From Zarea fungicola (taxonomy: Eukaryota > Ascomycota > Sordariomycetes > Hypocreales > Cordycipitaceae): a stretch of DNA of 64,000 bases. Each line of letters begins with the position of its first letter. The stretch's first letter is position 1. The notes under the pieces are model-generated. The model made no database searches and had not been told where the DNA came from. It was given only the letters and a program-made list of their open reading frames with translations. The translations under genes were made by a program, and so were the position numbers. The stretch is from assembly GCA_900169235.1 (NCBI GenBank), contig FWCC01000066.1:186001-250000 (forward strand), in the 5' to 3' direction. Shown here piece by piece: positions 22,054 through 34,912 of this stretch.

Positions 22054-23945
22054 CTTGTAACTGAAGTTGCGGTTGAAAGTGAAATTGAGCAACAACCTGA
22101 CAGGATATCGAGTATTCCAAAGGGTTGTCTACTCATATTTATATTAATTCTTTTCCTTTTCTCCTCTTCCCTAGATGTATTAATAACTCAGAATCGTCCA
22201 AATCCCGAGAATAACGGCTGTTTGTAATCATTGTGTAGTGATTTGCTATTTTAAGACAACAAAGTAAGAGGAAGTACAATGCCTCTCAGTGGCCCTTATT
22301 GGCCGCTACAGTTTACGCATCACGTAGGACCTGCTTACTGACCGTTCGATTCGAATAGAATATACTCTCCAACAGAAAGAGCTCAAGGTAAGTCACGCTA
22401 CTAAGCCTTCGTGAGGGCCTTCGGTAATAAATGGACACACACTTGTAGAGTTATATTTATAGCCGCCGACTGCTGCAAGCTTACAAAATTGTTTGCGATA
22501 GGTGTAGAAGTCAGGGAGCCAGCGTCATGAATGTGGATCGTTTTGGGTCTACGTGCATAATAAACAATCCGTGTCTAATTTCAGTGTGCATGCGCTTTGC
22601 AGAGGGTGAGTTGCCCCGGACTACGGAGTATATCTGAAGAACATATCCCGGCCCGGCTGACTTATTGAGAAAACACTACGATTTACGCAATCCTAGCCAT
22701 CGAAGGAACATATGGAAAACAGAAAAGGTGGAGGTTTAGTCAATTAAAGGCTGTGGGTGCTGGTCTGAATTTTGATGTGTAATTCGTCCGATTCGTCCGA
22801 GCTCGGCTGGTCCACGGACGCCGAACGCGCCGCCGTTTCGTATCTAGTCATTAATGACTGTCACACTAAACTGAAACAATAAATAGATAATACTAGTTAA
22901 TCGCCTAATAAAAGAACCACACGTGCGCTGTGTCCGGCGTCGACACTTTGTGCCGTGGGCTTGTGAGTGGTCAGATTTGCCAGTGGCGATAAGGATAGCA
23001 AGGTTGAAAAGTCACTTTGCCTTGGGGGCAAGAGGTTGTACTGGAATGAATCTATTAATCCTGTAAGTAGGCCACAAAGCCATTTAATCAGCCCTATAAT
23101 TTCTATACTATTTAGTAATAAATAACTGTAAATGAGCTATCCAGTTCGGTCGTCCTGGTAGATATAACGCGACAGATCTTTCTACTCGCGTTGGAGAAGC
23201 GTTACACTGCGCTCAGTTAATTTCGGTCTGCTACTGTCTCCACTGTCAGCTTGAAACAGTGCAAAACTCGCAAGCTGGAGACTGTAATTTTGCAGGTTGA
23301 GGTTGAGCGTGGGCACAACCTTCGTGCAAGGATCCCGCCAGCTTACCGCAGGAACTCCGCAGAAACACGTCCATGAATACAGGATCAGGGTTGACCTGAC
23401 GAACCGACGTAGTAAATAGTGTTGCCTCAGTGACAGAAGCTATACGATCGAATGCATACATAAAGAGTCAGGCCAGCAGGATGAGGCGATGCACACAATG
23501 ACACCAATGCTGCACGGTAGTAGCTGCTGGGGCCTAGCTTCTTGTGCCCGAATAATGCGAGTCTAAAATAATTGCTATAAGTCACAGTTCTAATCTCGTA
23601 ATCTCGTAAAGTCTTACAAATCTGTTTGACTCTCCGCCGAATAGATCGGCCTATCTCCGAATCCAGGAGTAATCCCGCCTGCTGACAAACAGTAGTTTCC
23701 GGCAGAAGAAACATGTCAAGGAAAGGATCCAGTGGCAGTTAGTATCCTTACTCTGCCTCTAGGTGATAAATATCGGTGTTTCGCAAAACATTACAGTCAA
23801 GAGCCAGCTTGTGGTAGTATCTGGTTTCTTTCCTTCTCTTGATTTCAACAATACCGCAAATACTTGTTGGTTCTCAGCCTTTCTGCCTTGGTATAAAATA
23901 ACTTCGGCCACTGCCATTACAGACTCCAAAATAAATTCACTATCA
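22054..23945. other. Intergenic region
   Basis: About 1.9 kb of AT-rich sequence with no gene I can support. The reading frame at 23427-23714 on the minus strand has no motif. An exact TCGTATA (minus strand) lies at 23441-23447, about 500 bases upstream of the MFS gene. Confidence 0.5.
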
Positions 23946-25794
23946 ATGAAAAGCGCCATGGGAGAATTAGACAATGAAAAGCCAGGAAATGAGGGATTGG
24001 ACACCGCGGAGGGAATTCCCGACAATATTTCCACGAATGACAAGAAAACTGCAGAAGATCAACCTGGATATGACAAGCCCATAGAAGAGGAATATCCAAC
24101 AGGCATTCGTTTTTTCTTCATTGTTGTCGCTCTGTGCTTTGCGTTCTTCCTCTGCGCTTTGGACATGGTAGGTTCTCAGCTCTGCCCGAGGGCGAAAGCG
24201 CGTTTTGGTAATTTCTGACGACGTTTAGTCTATTGTTGCCACCGCAATACCAAAAATTACAGACGAGTTTGGCGGTTTAGAGCTCGTGGCCTGGTATGGG
24301 TCCGCTTTCTTCATGTGCGTAGGAGGACTACAGCCGACTTGTAAGTCAGCAACATCTCGTGTCGCGTACTTTGACTCACGCATTTCTCCTCCTCAGGGGG
24401 CAAGGTCTACAAGTATTTCCCCCTCAAGTGGACATTTCTGCTCACCGTATTTATTTTTGAGATTGGGAGCCTCATTTGCGCCGTGTCCCCCAGCGGTGTT
24501 GTTCTTGTTGTAGGCCGCGTCGTCGCCGGAATAGGTGCCTCGGGCGTCGTCTCAGGGACCTACACGCTCATCGCCTTTGCGGCTCCGCCATCCCGTCGAC
24601 CTCTGCTGACTGGCATCGTCGGAGCCTCTTATGGACTCGCGAGCGTGGCAGGACCGCTAGTTGGCGGCGTATTCTCAGACAAGGTCACTTGGCGATGGTG
24701 CTTCTACGTTAATCTGCCAATTGGGGGCGTTTGTGCGGCCATCATTTGGCTTTTCTTTCATGCCCCAGAGGCTTCCAAGCCAGCACAGGCAACTCTTCGG
24801 GAGAAATTGCTCAATATCGATCTTTTCGGCTTGGTTCTACTTATGAGTGCGACGGTCTGCTACATTCTGGTGATGCAGTATGGCGGCCAGACGCACCCCT
24901 GGCTATCTTCAGTCGTCATTGGTCTTCTTATCGGCTTCTGCTTAATCTTGGCAGCTTTTATAACTTGGGAGATCTTTCAGGGTGAGCGAGCCACAATACC
25001 ACCCCGGCTGTTTCGCAAACGAAGCGTCTGGGTCATGGGAATGTTTGGGCTGTTCTTTGGCGGAGCTTACTTTTCACTTGTTTACTACCTGCCTTTATAT
25101 TTTCAGTCCATCAACGGAGTGACTCCAATTGTGTCTGGAGTTCACAATCTTCCATTGATCCTGTCAGTCACAGTTGGAACAATCATGGCAGGTGGAATCA
25201 TCACAGCAACAGGCATGGCACTTCCATTTATGATTGGCGCTGGGATACTGGCAACCATTGGAGCTGGTCTGATATACATGCTTGACCAGGACACCTCAGT
25301 AGGTCGTTGGATTGGGTATCAGATCTTCGCCGGGTTCTCCTACGGGTTTGGGTTACAGATCCCAATGATCATTGCACAAGCAGATGCTCCGGCGAGTGAT
25401 TTGTCATCTGTCACATCAATCACCCTGAGTAAGTAGCCTCTCTAGGGTTCAACTTGCTGTACTGAATACTCTCATAGGTCTACAGCTTCTCGGTGGCGCC
25501 TATCTCGTGTCAGCATCACAGGCAGCTTTTGTCAACACAATGTCAGGCAAACTAGCAAGTGTTGCCCCTGGCGTGACTTCCGCTCAAGTGACTGCTGCTG
25601 GAGCCGCAGAGTTGCGTCACGTCTTCGGCCCTGAAGTCCTTCAAGGAGTACTCAAAGCCTACATGTCCGGCTTAAAGGTTACCTTTGCTCTCGCCATTGC
25701 CGCTACAGGGATCTCGTCACTCATTGCTTGCATGGGAAACTGGAAGCGCATTGATCCAGATGTCATGAAAAAAGGAGGCGGAGTTATGGCATAA
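23946..25794 (+). CDS. MFS drug:H+ antiporter, DHA2 (14-TM) type
   Basis: Predicted plasma-membrane exporter of 560 aa. Model: exons 23946..24167, 24229..24340, 24397..25428, 25478..25794. A hydrophilic acidic N-terminus of about 55 residues is followed by TM1 '[19 protein letters not shown]', the motif '[17 protein letters not shown]', '[24 protein letters not shown]', '[15 protein letters not shown]' and antiporter motif C '[16 protein letters not shown]'. '[13 protein letters not shown]' is characteristic of fungal DHA2 toxin and drug pumps. The length fits 14 membrane helices. Substrate unknown. Such pumps often accompany secondary-metabolite genes or give azole resistance; its neighbours here are a regulator, an RTA1 protein and a peptidase, not a synthase. 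Confidence 0.94.
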
Positions 25795-26259
25795 GCAGTC
25801 AGCTTCCTCTGGAAACTGAGGCAGATGCTGCGGTCATGACAAGGGAGCATAAAGAACGTATGAAATCAAGAGGAGGATTAAACTCTGATAGGATACGTAA
25901 CCAGAAGAAAAAGGCCCCGCAACCAAAACACATATATATACCCTCTAGCCTAGCCATCACAGTCAATAGTAGTCCACTTTAATAAACAACATTTTGTGCT
26001 AGCCATGCTCCAGAATGCCAGGGAACCTAAAGCTTGAAGCGATGTGGAAACATGACTGAACGCTACAGATATGTATGCTACATCCGGCATTTGCGCCGGG
26101 TCCATCGCCGCATCGCAAGCGGCCTCGCACAGCACTCCACACCCGCTCTACCAGTCTCCAGCAGTGGTTTTCAGGTAATCTTTGCAGTTAGAGGGAAAAA
26201 TGTAACTGTAAGCCAATAACAGAGTCCTGTATTTGCGAAATGAGTCAATGGGGGTAGAA
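25795..26259. other. Intergenic, convergent 3' ends
   Basis: 465 bases between the MFS stop and the carboxypeptidase stop. A 'tatatata' run lies near 25932. No gene seen. Confidence 0.55.
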
Positions 26260-27921
26260 TCATCCAGCAATTATAAACTGATCTGTACCTCCCCTAATCG
26301 GGCGAGGTATAGCAGCCTCCCTGGTCTTGTCCAGGTAACCCAGCCAATGCTTCATCAGCGATAGTACGACTGAAGGCTGCTCAAAAGGTACCTATTCAAT
26401 GAGTCAAAAATCTTATCAATACGAACATGCATAAGCTAGAAAGCGTGTTAGACTCACCATGTGCCCTGCTTCTTCAACCTCTACAAACCACAGGTTTGGT
26501 ACTGCTTTCAGTCTGCCAGCTGTATTGCCTGAAGACGACATCCAGGGGAGTTTCATCCAAGGTTTTCCGCGGAAATCCATTTTACCTTGCCAATCAGCCA
26601 ATCGAAGAGCCTCCAAAACACCATCCGGGTTGCAAACAAGATCAGCTACGCCAACGTAGATGAGGACATCCACAGGACTGAGACCACCGCGCTCTACACT
26701 GTTTCTTCGAGAATAATCTAGAATCTTTTCAAGATCAGGAATTGCGGCAGTATTCATATCCCCAGATTCGACATAACGCTTATAGACTGTCGCGTTTAGG
26801 AGGCCCCATGACTGGACCATGTCCTTTGTTTCAGTTTTTATTTCCAATTCTTGAAAGACATGGCGAGAATTCAGAAAAGCAACTAGGTTTGTATTTTCTT
26901 CGCAGTCCTCTTTTCCAACGCACTGGTCAGTACGCGAAGAATTGCGAAACACGGACCAATACCACGCTTGGCAGGCTTCATTTCCGCTAGAAAGAGAGCA
27001 AATTGGAGAGGGTCGGCCAATACTATCAGTCTCACAGCGTTTCAGAAATGCCTCGCATGTTTTCAGAGACTCGAGGCCGTCTTGACACGTCTCACGTTGC
27101 AAGTGTGGTGGCCAACCTCGCCACTCATAACAAGCTGCCTCATACATGGAGAGAGTTTGTGTATGAGGATCAATCCAAGGATTTCCGATTGCGAGAGATC
27201 GAAGGTGAATTATTCGAGAGCGATCCACCTCCATCCGGTTATGCTCAATGATGGCTGTGGCTAGGGCAGGTATATATCGTCCGCCATATGACTCTCCTGA
27301 TAAATGAAGGTCGACATTAGAAAGAGAAGGGAATGCTCGGTATAATATTTTAATGAAAATAAGGAGATCTGGTGATGAATCAGCCGTGGTGGATGGATAT
27401 GGCGTATCTTTGTCATCAATGTACGAAAATCCAACTCCTACAGGCTGGTCAATGTAGACAACATTGAAATGCTCTGTCCAGGAGTAGGGATTCCGCTTGG
27501 TCGAATTAGGCCCGCTAACAAGACAGGGTCCATTTTCATGCATCATTCCGTAGAGAGAACTTCCTCCAGGGCCGCCTTGGAGCCAGATCAGAAGAGGTGC
27601 ATTGGATGACTCGTGCCGGGCTTCGTGATACCCTGAGGATACAAATTAGCTCTCACCTCCAGATTGACTGAAAATAGAAGGGATTACTTCCAAATCCTAG
27701 GATGTAAACCTACAAAAAAATATGTGATGCGCATTTATGTCCACCCAACCAGCATGGTTGGGGGAGCCACCAGCGCAGAGAGTGGCATCATCGGCCTCCC
27801 AGGACTTGTACCTAATGGAATAATTGCTGGAATGCAGTGCCTTGTAACATGAAACTAGGCGTGTAATGTGAGAAAATAGTATTAACACTGCTGCCAGCCC
27901 GGTTCTCAGTTTACTGGTCAT
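26260..27921 (-). CDS. Secreted serine carboxypeptidase (peptidase family S10)
   Basis: Removes C-terminal residues from peptides, most likely outside the cell or in the vacuole. Model: exons 27921..27710, an 11-base exon 27667..27657, 27632..26458, and 26391..26260, giving 509 aa. The N-terminus is a signal peptide (MTSKLRTGLAAVLIL). Family blocks: 'NYSIRYK', 'IWLQGGPGGSS', 'ENGPC', 'FNVVYIDQPVGVGFSY'. The triad is Ser189 in GESYGGRY, Asp405 in GVADLVCNPDG, and His465 in EEAGHMVPFEQP, the last completed only after splicing to the final exon. The middle insert is rich in cysteines. The motif GGPGGSS, with Gly where many S10 enzymes have Cys or Ser, is within family variation. The tiny exon is needed to keep frame and to join HIFF to the GYHEARHESSNAP block. 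Confidence 0.92.
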
Positions 27922-29122
27922 ACTCCTAGAGGTTCGACGCGGCGGATTAGGCTCTGCAATTTGTTCAGCAAAAGTATGGAGCGGCTTGAGATTAAGCAAG
28001 CCCCAGGCAGAGTGGCTAGCTAGCCACTTTATTTAAACTGTAACTTGCGCTATGCTCCCGAACCCGGTGGTAGTAAGCACTAAACCTTCTTCGCTCCAAA
28101 AATTCTAGTTTTGTTATCTCAAAAGGTCACGGACCCGACCAAGCAGCCTGTATAGATAACCGAAGTGTACTCGCTGTAATGTGCGTGGATCAATTCTGGA
28201 CTTGAGGACGTGCCTTGACGGACCTGTCTTGGGTACGCGGGAGTGAAACCAAATCGCGGCGCGGATCTGACTATTCAACTATTAAGCCAGAACTGACGAT
28301 TCTACTGCCTGCTCCCCAGCTCAGTGTTGGTGTTTCTCATGCCAGATCCTGCCCAGTAGGCATGCTGATGGCGCTAAATAATGGTTAATACCGAATTACT
28401 TGGCAGGGGCTCAAAGCACCCGGGGCAGCTCTGCTGCTCAGTAGCATTTTTAGTACGAATATCCATCTACGACACCAGATGACGCTTAAGCCTTTTAAAG
28501 TACAGTATGTTGAGGACATTTTCTATGATTTTACGCATACATCAGACTGATGCCTGACTTGCACTGTTTCAGGTTTGGGACAGGCCACATGGTTTGTGGC
28601 ACCTGGGTTGGACATCTTGCGAATGGCCGATCGAATCAATCGATTCAATTGATACCACATCAAACAGGGGGTCTATTTAATTTAGATAATTTAGATAATT
28701 TAAATAATCTATCTAATTTAATGAATATATATAATTAATTCAATTGATTCAATTTATATGGTTAACTTAGTTAATTTAGTTAATGTAATTTCTTAAACAG
28801 TAAAGCTATTTAGTTCGATTTGAATTAAACCACTAGTTATTCTTTTGATTTGATTTAATGTGAGCTTCATTCGCATGATTCGCAAGATGTCTAACCCTAG
28901 TTAGTGCGATTAAAGGTCATTTGCACTAGGTACCTTTGCCGCCCGAGATAACTACTTTCGCAATCAAGTTCAGCCGCACTTTGAATCCGCTCCACGCTTC
29001 CGCAACGCATCACCAACAATACCTTGCATCTACGGGCATGAACTTGTTCGTTGCGAGCGGTGGACTGTTGTTCTGTGGAACACGCAGCGGAGCCGAGTCC
29101 ACTGCCATCTGAGGCGTCTACT
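27922..29122. other. Divergent intergenic region
   Basis: 1.2 kb between the carboxypeptidase and NLR starts, holding both promoters and the AT-rich block at 28630-28870. No gene seen. Confidence 0.55.
28630..28870. repeat. AT-rich low-complexity block
   Basis: Runs of imperfect 'tttagataa', 'tttaattta', 'ttagttaa' and 'attcaattgattcaatt' units. It looks like degenerate microsatellite expansion, about 500 bases upstream of the NLR gene. Confidence 0.65.
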
Positions 29123-32100
29123 ATGGAGCACGTCATAACCTTGGGGGTTACCGTGTTGGTGTTGATACTGACTTTAGGTCTCCTCCTCCCCACCGTCATC
29201 AAGGTTCGCCGGCGCGGCACAGCTAATAATAACCGCCCTGATGGCCTCTATGTTATTTCCGAGCCCGAGAATGGCAGTGAGGCCAGCTTTGAGTAAGTTG
29301 AAACTATGCACAACACTACTTGAAACACACGCTGATTACCACAGGATCGTCGCCGTCCACGGTCTCGGTGCTGATCCAGATTATACCTGGACGTCCCAAA
29401 GCCCCTCAATATCGACAACTTCCGAAGAACGCACCCGAGTACACCTGCTCCGCGACCTTCTTAAATATGACTTCCCGGAAGCGAGAATCCTCGCCTTTGC
29501 TCACAACTCTGACTGGTTAATTGATGCCCCAGTTACTACAGCACAGCTGATTGGCGAACGGCTGCTGGACGGGTTGGTGAAGCGCCGGAGGAAACAGAGA
29601 GTAGGTACTGGCAGGCACGGTGGTCATGATCTTGCTGGAGCTAACAAAGGCGGTAGTGCGTCCCGATCGTCTTCATCGGCCACAGCTTTGGCGGCATCGT
29701 AATCAAAGAGGTGCGCAGGTAAACCAACTTATCATGCCCTCGCTTACCGTCGACAGGCCCTGTGCAAACCCGGAGACGATGCGAAAGAGATTGTTGACAG
29801 TACTTCCGGCATTCTTTTTCTCGGGACCCCTCATCAAGGATCCCCGGTGTCGCTCTTCGGGATCCTTGTAGCCCGTATCACTAGCGTCTTCGGGTCCAGC
29901 ACAGGTCTGCTACTCGCGCTGTCAAGCCACCGCGACAGGCTCTCCGATCTGGACGAACGCTTCGATGAGTGCATGAGGATGAAAGAAGGCCGCCGAGAGA
30001 GGACTGAAATCGTGGCCTTTCGCGAAACCAAGCCTACACGCATATTCGGCTGGCTGTCTGTTGGACTGGTATACGCTGGCGCCTCACCAAAAAGGGAAAC
30101 CTCGCTAAAATGTTATAGGTCGTTCCCAGAGACTCAGCGCGCGGTAGCCACGGCGCCATAACGATTGACATTGATGCAGACCATTCCGGTTTAAACAAGT
30201 GCAAGACGAGGGAAGACAGGCTATACGTTGCCCTTAAACAAGAGGTAGATAGGCTTAAAACGTATGTTCCTTGACATTACTCCCAGCCATCTGAGCTAAC
30301 ATCGACAGGGTAACTGCGCCAACGCTGAACGGTAATCAAAAGTTTGTCGTTGGCAATCTGCGCACAGTAGAAGAGGCCGCGTTTAATTCCCGTGCAAACG
30401 AACGAGTCGCGACTTGCCTCAAAGATACTCGGTATGAGCTCCTTAGGGATATAAAGGACTGGTGCAACGATCAGACTGGCGCGCATGTTTACTGGCTTCA
30501 AGGAATGGCTGGCACTGGCAAGTCAACAATCGCTCGTACAATGGCCGCTGATCTAAGCGCCAATGGCTGCCTCGCTGGCAGCTTCTTCTTCAAGAGGAGC
30601 GAAGCCAATCGCAGCAATGCCGGGCGCCTGTTTACGACCATCGCTGTACAGATCGTTGAGAGATTGCCGTCGGTGGCCGAATATGTGCGCAACGTCATCG
30701 AAGCAGACCCTACCATCTCCGCTCAAAGCTTGGGAGAACAGTTCCGTAAGCTCATTCAGCATCCTGTTGAGGCTGCGCGTCAAACTCTCTCAAAGCCATT
30801 GACGGTGGTGATTGATGCCCTTGACGAGTGCGAGCCAGATCATGATGTCACAGGTATTATTAAATTACTGTTGCAGAATGACCTTGGGCAGGCAAGGCCT
30901 TTGAAATTCTTCCTCACTAGTCGATGCGAACCTCCGATTCGTCTGGGCTTCAACAACGGCTACGGCAAATTCGTAGAGTTTCCTCTTCACAAGATCCCCG
31001 CGCCGATGATCGAGCGAGATATTGCAATTTTTCTGGAGTTCCGAATCTGCGAAATCAGACGGCAGCACAATCTCGCCACAAGTTGGCCCAGTCAAACTAT
31101 GCTCCAGAGTCTTATTAAGAAATCCATCCCCTTGTTCATCTTCGCAGCTACCGCTTGCCGCTTTATTGAAGATAATCGACAAGGCGACGGCGGGCCGGAC
31201 AGTCGGCTCCAGCAGATTCTCCAGCAGGAAGCCTATGGAGACTTTGACCAGACATACATGCCTGCTCTGAATCAGATGGTTCAGGGACTGAAAGGCAGCT
31301 CGCGTCGCAATGCAATCACCGAGTTCAAAACAATAGTAGGCTCGATAGTTACTCTATTCAGTCCTCTTAGCATTATATCGCTAGCAAACCTTCTAGGTGT
31401 TGCAGCGGAACGCGTTAATAATAGGCTGCAGATGCTCCATTCGGTTCTTGACATCCCAACCGACAGCACAGCTTCCGTGAGAATATTCCACGAATCGTTT
31501 CGGGAATATCTCATCCAATCTGACCCAGAGGATAAACACCAATTCTGGGTAGACGAGAAGGCTACCCACCAAAGGCTTGCAGAGAGGTGTCTTCAGCTAC
31601 TCTCCGAAAATGGCGGCCTCAAGCGAGACATTTGCGGGCTGGCAGCACCAGGGACCTCTCGTTTTTCTATTGACAAACATAAAATTGACCAATGTCTGTC
31701 ACCAGAGGTTCAATATGCGAACTTGTATTGGGTGCGTCACCTAAAAGCTAGCGGAGCCAAGCTCTGTGACGGACATCAAGTATTCCCATTCCTCCAATGC
31801 CATTTCCTTCACTGGCTTGAGGCGCTGAGTCTCCTAGAGAGGATATCCGAGGGCATTAGGCTTATAGGCGAGTTACAAAGCCTCGTTGAGGTAGGTTTAA
31901 TCTGACTGGAGGGATGCTTTTGCTAACATAATAATGTAGTCAGATAGCAGCACTGAGATCTCACGGTTTCTTCATGACGCGAATCGTTTTATTCTTAGCT
32001 ATTACTCAATAATCGATCGGGCGCCTCTCCAACTCTACGCCTCTGCGCTCATCTTTGCACCAGAGAAAAGTATCATTCGAGAATTGTTTCACAATAATGC

Positions 32101-33682
32101 ATGCCTGGTTTCTGCGAAGGCTATTGTAGAACATGACTGGAGCGCCTGTTTACAGACTCTTGAGGGTCATAGCGCCCGACTCCAAGCAGTTGCCTTCTCT
32201 GGCGACGGCAGGCGCGTGGCGTCCGCATCAGCCGATAAGACTGTTAAGATCTGGGACGTCACAACAGGTACGCTGCAAAGCACACTTGAGGGCCATAGTA
32301 ACTATGTCTGCTCAGTTGCCTTCTCTGGCGACGGCAAGTGTGTGGCGTCCGCATCAGGTGATGATACGGTTAGGCTCTGGGATGCCACAATAGGTGCGCT
32401 GCAGAGCACCCTTACGGCCCACTCAGGCTATCCCAGCTCAGTTGCCTTCTCCAGTGATGGTAGACACATAGTATCCGCTTCAATCGATACGGTGAAGATC
32501 TGGGATGCCGCAACGGGCACTCTACAGAGTAAACAAGGGGGTCAAAGCCAGTGGGGTTGGTCAATTGCCCTCTCTAGTGATGGTCGGCGTGTAGCGTCTA
32601 CGTCAGACAGCCATACTGTTACGATCTGGGATACTCTAACAGAGACACTGCAGAGCACGCTTAAGGGCCATAGCGGCTCAGTCTGTTCGGTTGCCTTCTC
32701 TGGCGATGGCGTGCGTGTGGCATCTGCATCCGAGGATAAGACTGTTAAAATCTGGGATGCTGCGACGGGCACGCTGCAGAGCACGCTTAAGGGCCATAGC
32801 AGCTCGGTCTGGTCAGTTGCCTTCTCTGGCGATGGCAGGCGTGTGGCATCTGCATCAGAGGATAAGAGTGTTAAAATTTGGGATGCTGCGACGGGCACGC
32901 TGCAGAGCACGCTTGAGGGCCATAGCTACACCGTCGGAGCAGTTGCCTTCTCTAGCGATAGTAAGCGCATAGCGTCTGCGTCACATGATAGCACTCTTAA
33001 GATCTGGGATGCTACAATAGGCACACTACAGGGAACGCTCAAGGGACAGACTGGCTGTCTTGGAGCAGTTGCGTCCTCTAGCGATGGCGGGCGCGTCGTG
33101 ACTTCGTCAGAAGACCTCACCGTCAATATCTCTGATGGCGCAACGAGCACCCTGACAGGCAGACTGCAGAGCACGCTCAAGGGCCATAGCGGCTCGGTCT
33201 CTTCAGTCGCCCTCTCTGCCGATGGTAGGCGTGCGGTATCTGGATCAAGCGACAACACCGTCAAGATCTGGGATGTCGCGACGGGCACGCTTCAGAGAAC
33301 GCTTCATAGCGACTGGGTTATTAAAGTTGCCTTATCTGCCGATGGCGGGCGTGTTGCGTCCATATCACTCCCCCGCATCCTTAAGATCTGGAATGTCGCG
33401 ACAGGCAAGCTACAGAGCACGCGTAAGATTGACAGTAACTATGCACATATGGCTTATGTGATGCATAGCTTTTTAAACGCTGGTTTACCCGAGTCTGTCG
33501 GACCGGAAATCCAGCCTGTCGGGTATGGGATAAACGAGGATAGCAGTTGGATCACACTAGATGGAAACAACTGGCTCTGGCTGCCTACAGAATACCGGCA
33601 CTCTCAGTCTGCAATTTGTGGGTCTACTATTGTTCTTGGCTGTCGTACAGGGAGGGTTCTTATATTAAACCTGGGGTCATAG
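29123..33682 (+). CDS. NOD-like receptor: SesB-type hydrolase, NACHT, WD40
   Basis: STAND-class signalling protein of the fungal NLR type, related in layout to HET-E/HET-D. Model with seven exons: 29123..29292, 29345..29600, 29657..29710, 29757..30068, 30119..30261, 30309..31890, 31940..33682; 1419 aa. Order: hydrophobic segment (about 5-27) followed by Arg/Lys; SesB-like alpha/beta hydrolase with 'IVAVHGLGADPDYTW', GHSFGG (Ser152) and 'GILFLGTPHQGS'; NACHT with Walker A GMAGTGKS (Lys about 383) and Walker B VVIDALDE (about 478-485), then 'FLTSRCEPPIR'; a helical region; ten WD40 repeats from about residue 910. In the family, the repeats sense a ligand and the N-terminal domain executes the response, often cell death. 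The short introns keep the hydrolase frame intact. The N-terminal membrane segment is unusual. Confidence 0.9.
32151..33430 (+). repeat. Ten tandem WD40 repeats with high DNA identity
   Basis: Units of about 126 bases coding LQSTL(K/E)GHS, VAFSGDG, VASAS, (T/S)VKIWDAATGT. Units 5 and 6 are almost identical at DNA level; units 3, 4, 8 and 10 are more diverged or shortened, and the last is weak. Such near-identity in a receptor is the known pattern of repeats that shuffle by unequal crossing-over. Confidence 0.88.
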
Positions 33683-34912
33683 TTTTCAACGCCTTTATCT
33701 GCTCTCTACTGAACAATATCTTTGTGAAGGAGGGTTAACAGGCCTGAGTAAATCTACATATGAAATGACTTTGTCTAATCGGATGATAGAGATTGATGGA
33801 AAATAGAGCGTAGTGGTGTCACTAAACAGCATTCAGTGCGGCCATTGCTCTGATCAGGAGATTTCAGTATCGAAGCCACATCGTGTCTGCGTGCAGATCA
33901 GCACATTCAACCAGCGATGTTATCAATCTGTTAGCCACTGTATTGACTGAACATGCTACCGTACTAAGATGGTACTTTGAAATATTTCTATAGTAGCGGA
34001 TTAAACTTTGCATCACCTTGTCAGAGCAGAGCTCGTCCTTTATATTATAGGCAGGGTGACAATTTGGCCGGTGTCGAAAATATGCAGAGTTTCCAGCTGA
34101 TTGTATCTAGCCTACGGCCTACGAGGGGATGCGACCATCTTGTGAGCCGTCGCTGTTTTTGAGGGAAGATGGAGATCCCGCAGAAGACGCTGCCGGATTG
34201 TAACAATAAAACGCACCAAATGGGATATCAACTTCAAAAACTGACAGATACTATGAAGATTCGCTGCCTGGGCTGGATTTTAATATGCGCTGATTGTTCA
34301 AGGGCCCAGGACTGTGGACTGTCCAAACTAGTCTATTTAGGTTCTGATCAGTCGACCCTGCGTGGCTGTCCTCTATTCACACATGCTCCCAGCTATTTAA
34401 TGGCCCATTACATAACTTATTCATTGCCACAGCTTGCTACTTCAAGTATAAAGTTTCGACTCGGACTCTCGCCGACCATCGTGACGCGGGTCGTCGCAAA
34501 TCTACCCAATCTGGCTCACCCCCGCTACAGACCTCTCAGCCCCAGCCGTATTCCCCGAGGTATCGTCACACGGACCGAAAGCCATCGTTCTATCTGACTA
34601 CCTCGAAGCCAATCATCTCGGCACTTGCGCATAGTGGTCCCGTTCCAGCCTCACCGGGGTGGCAGAGATGCAGATGAGGGGACGCCATCGACGGTCGCGG
34701 CCCGGTCTCATCTGCAAGCCACTTTGCGATGCCGGCATCTGGGGGCCTGACCGAGCACCTATAAGTTGCCGTGACGAAAATTTGGCATTCACCTCCTTTT
34801 TCTTTTGACCCACTGTCGAAGATAATATCTTTTGTCTTTTGGTCTGGCTAGATTGGAACATTAACGCAAAGCCTTCCTCCCCCTTCTGGCTCAAAATAAA
34901 ATTTTGGCAAAA
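33683..34912. other. Intergenic region
   Basis: 1.2 kb after the NLR gene and before the knottin-like gene. A 142-codon frame at 34169-34597 shows no motif. The final 200 bases are the likely promoter and leader of the next gene. Confidence 0.5.

Noticed and set aside
8335..27921. Secondary-metabolite gene cluster
   Set aside because: Tailoring-type genes, a regulator and a transporter are present, but no PKS, NRPS, terpene cyclase or prenyltransferase occurs in the window, so only a looser neighbourhood is claimed.
28630..28870. Possible transposon or RIP-degraded element
   Set aside because: AT-rich low complexity only; no terminal repeats, target-site duplication or transposase remnants.
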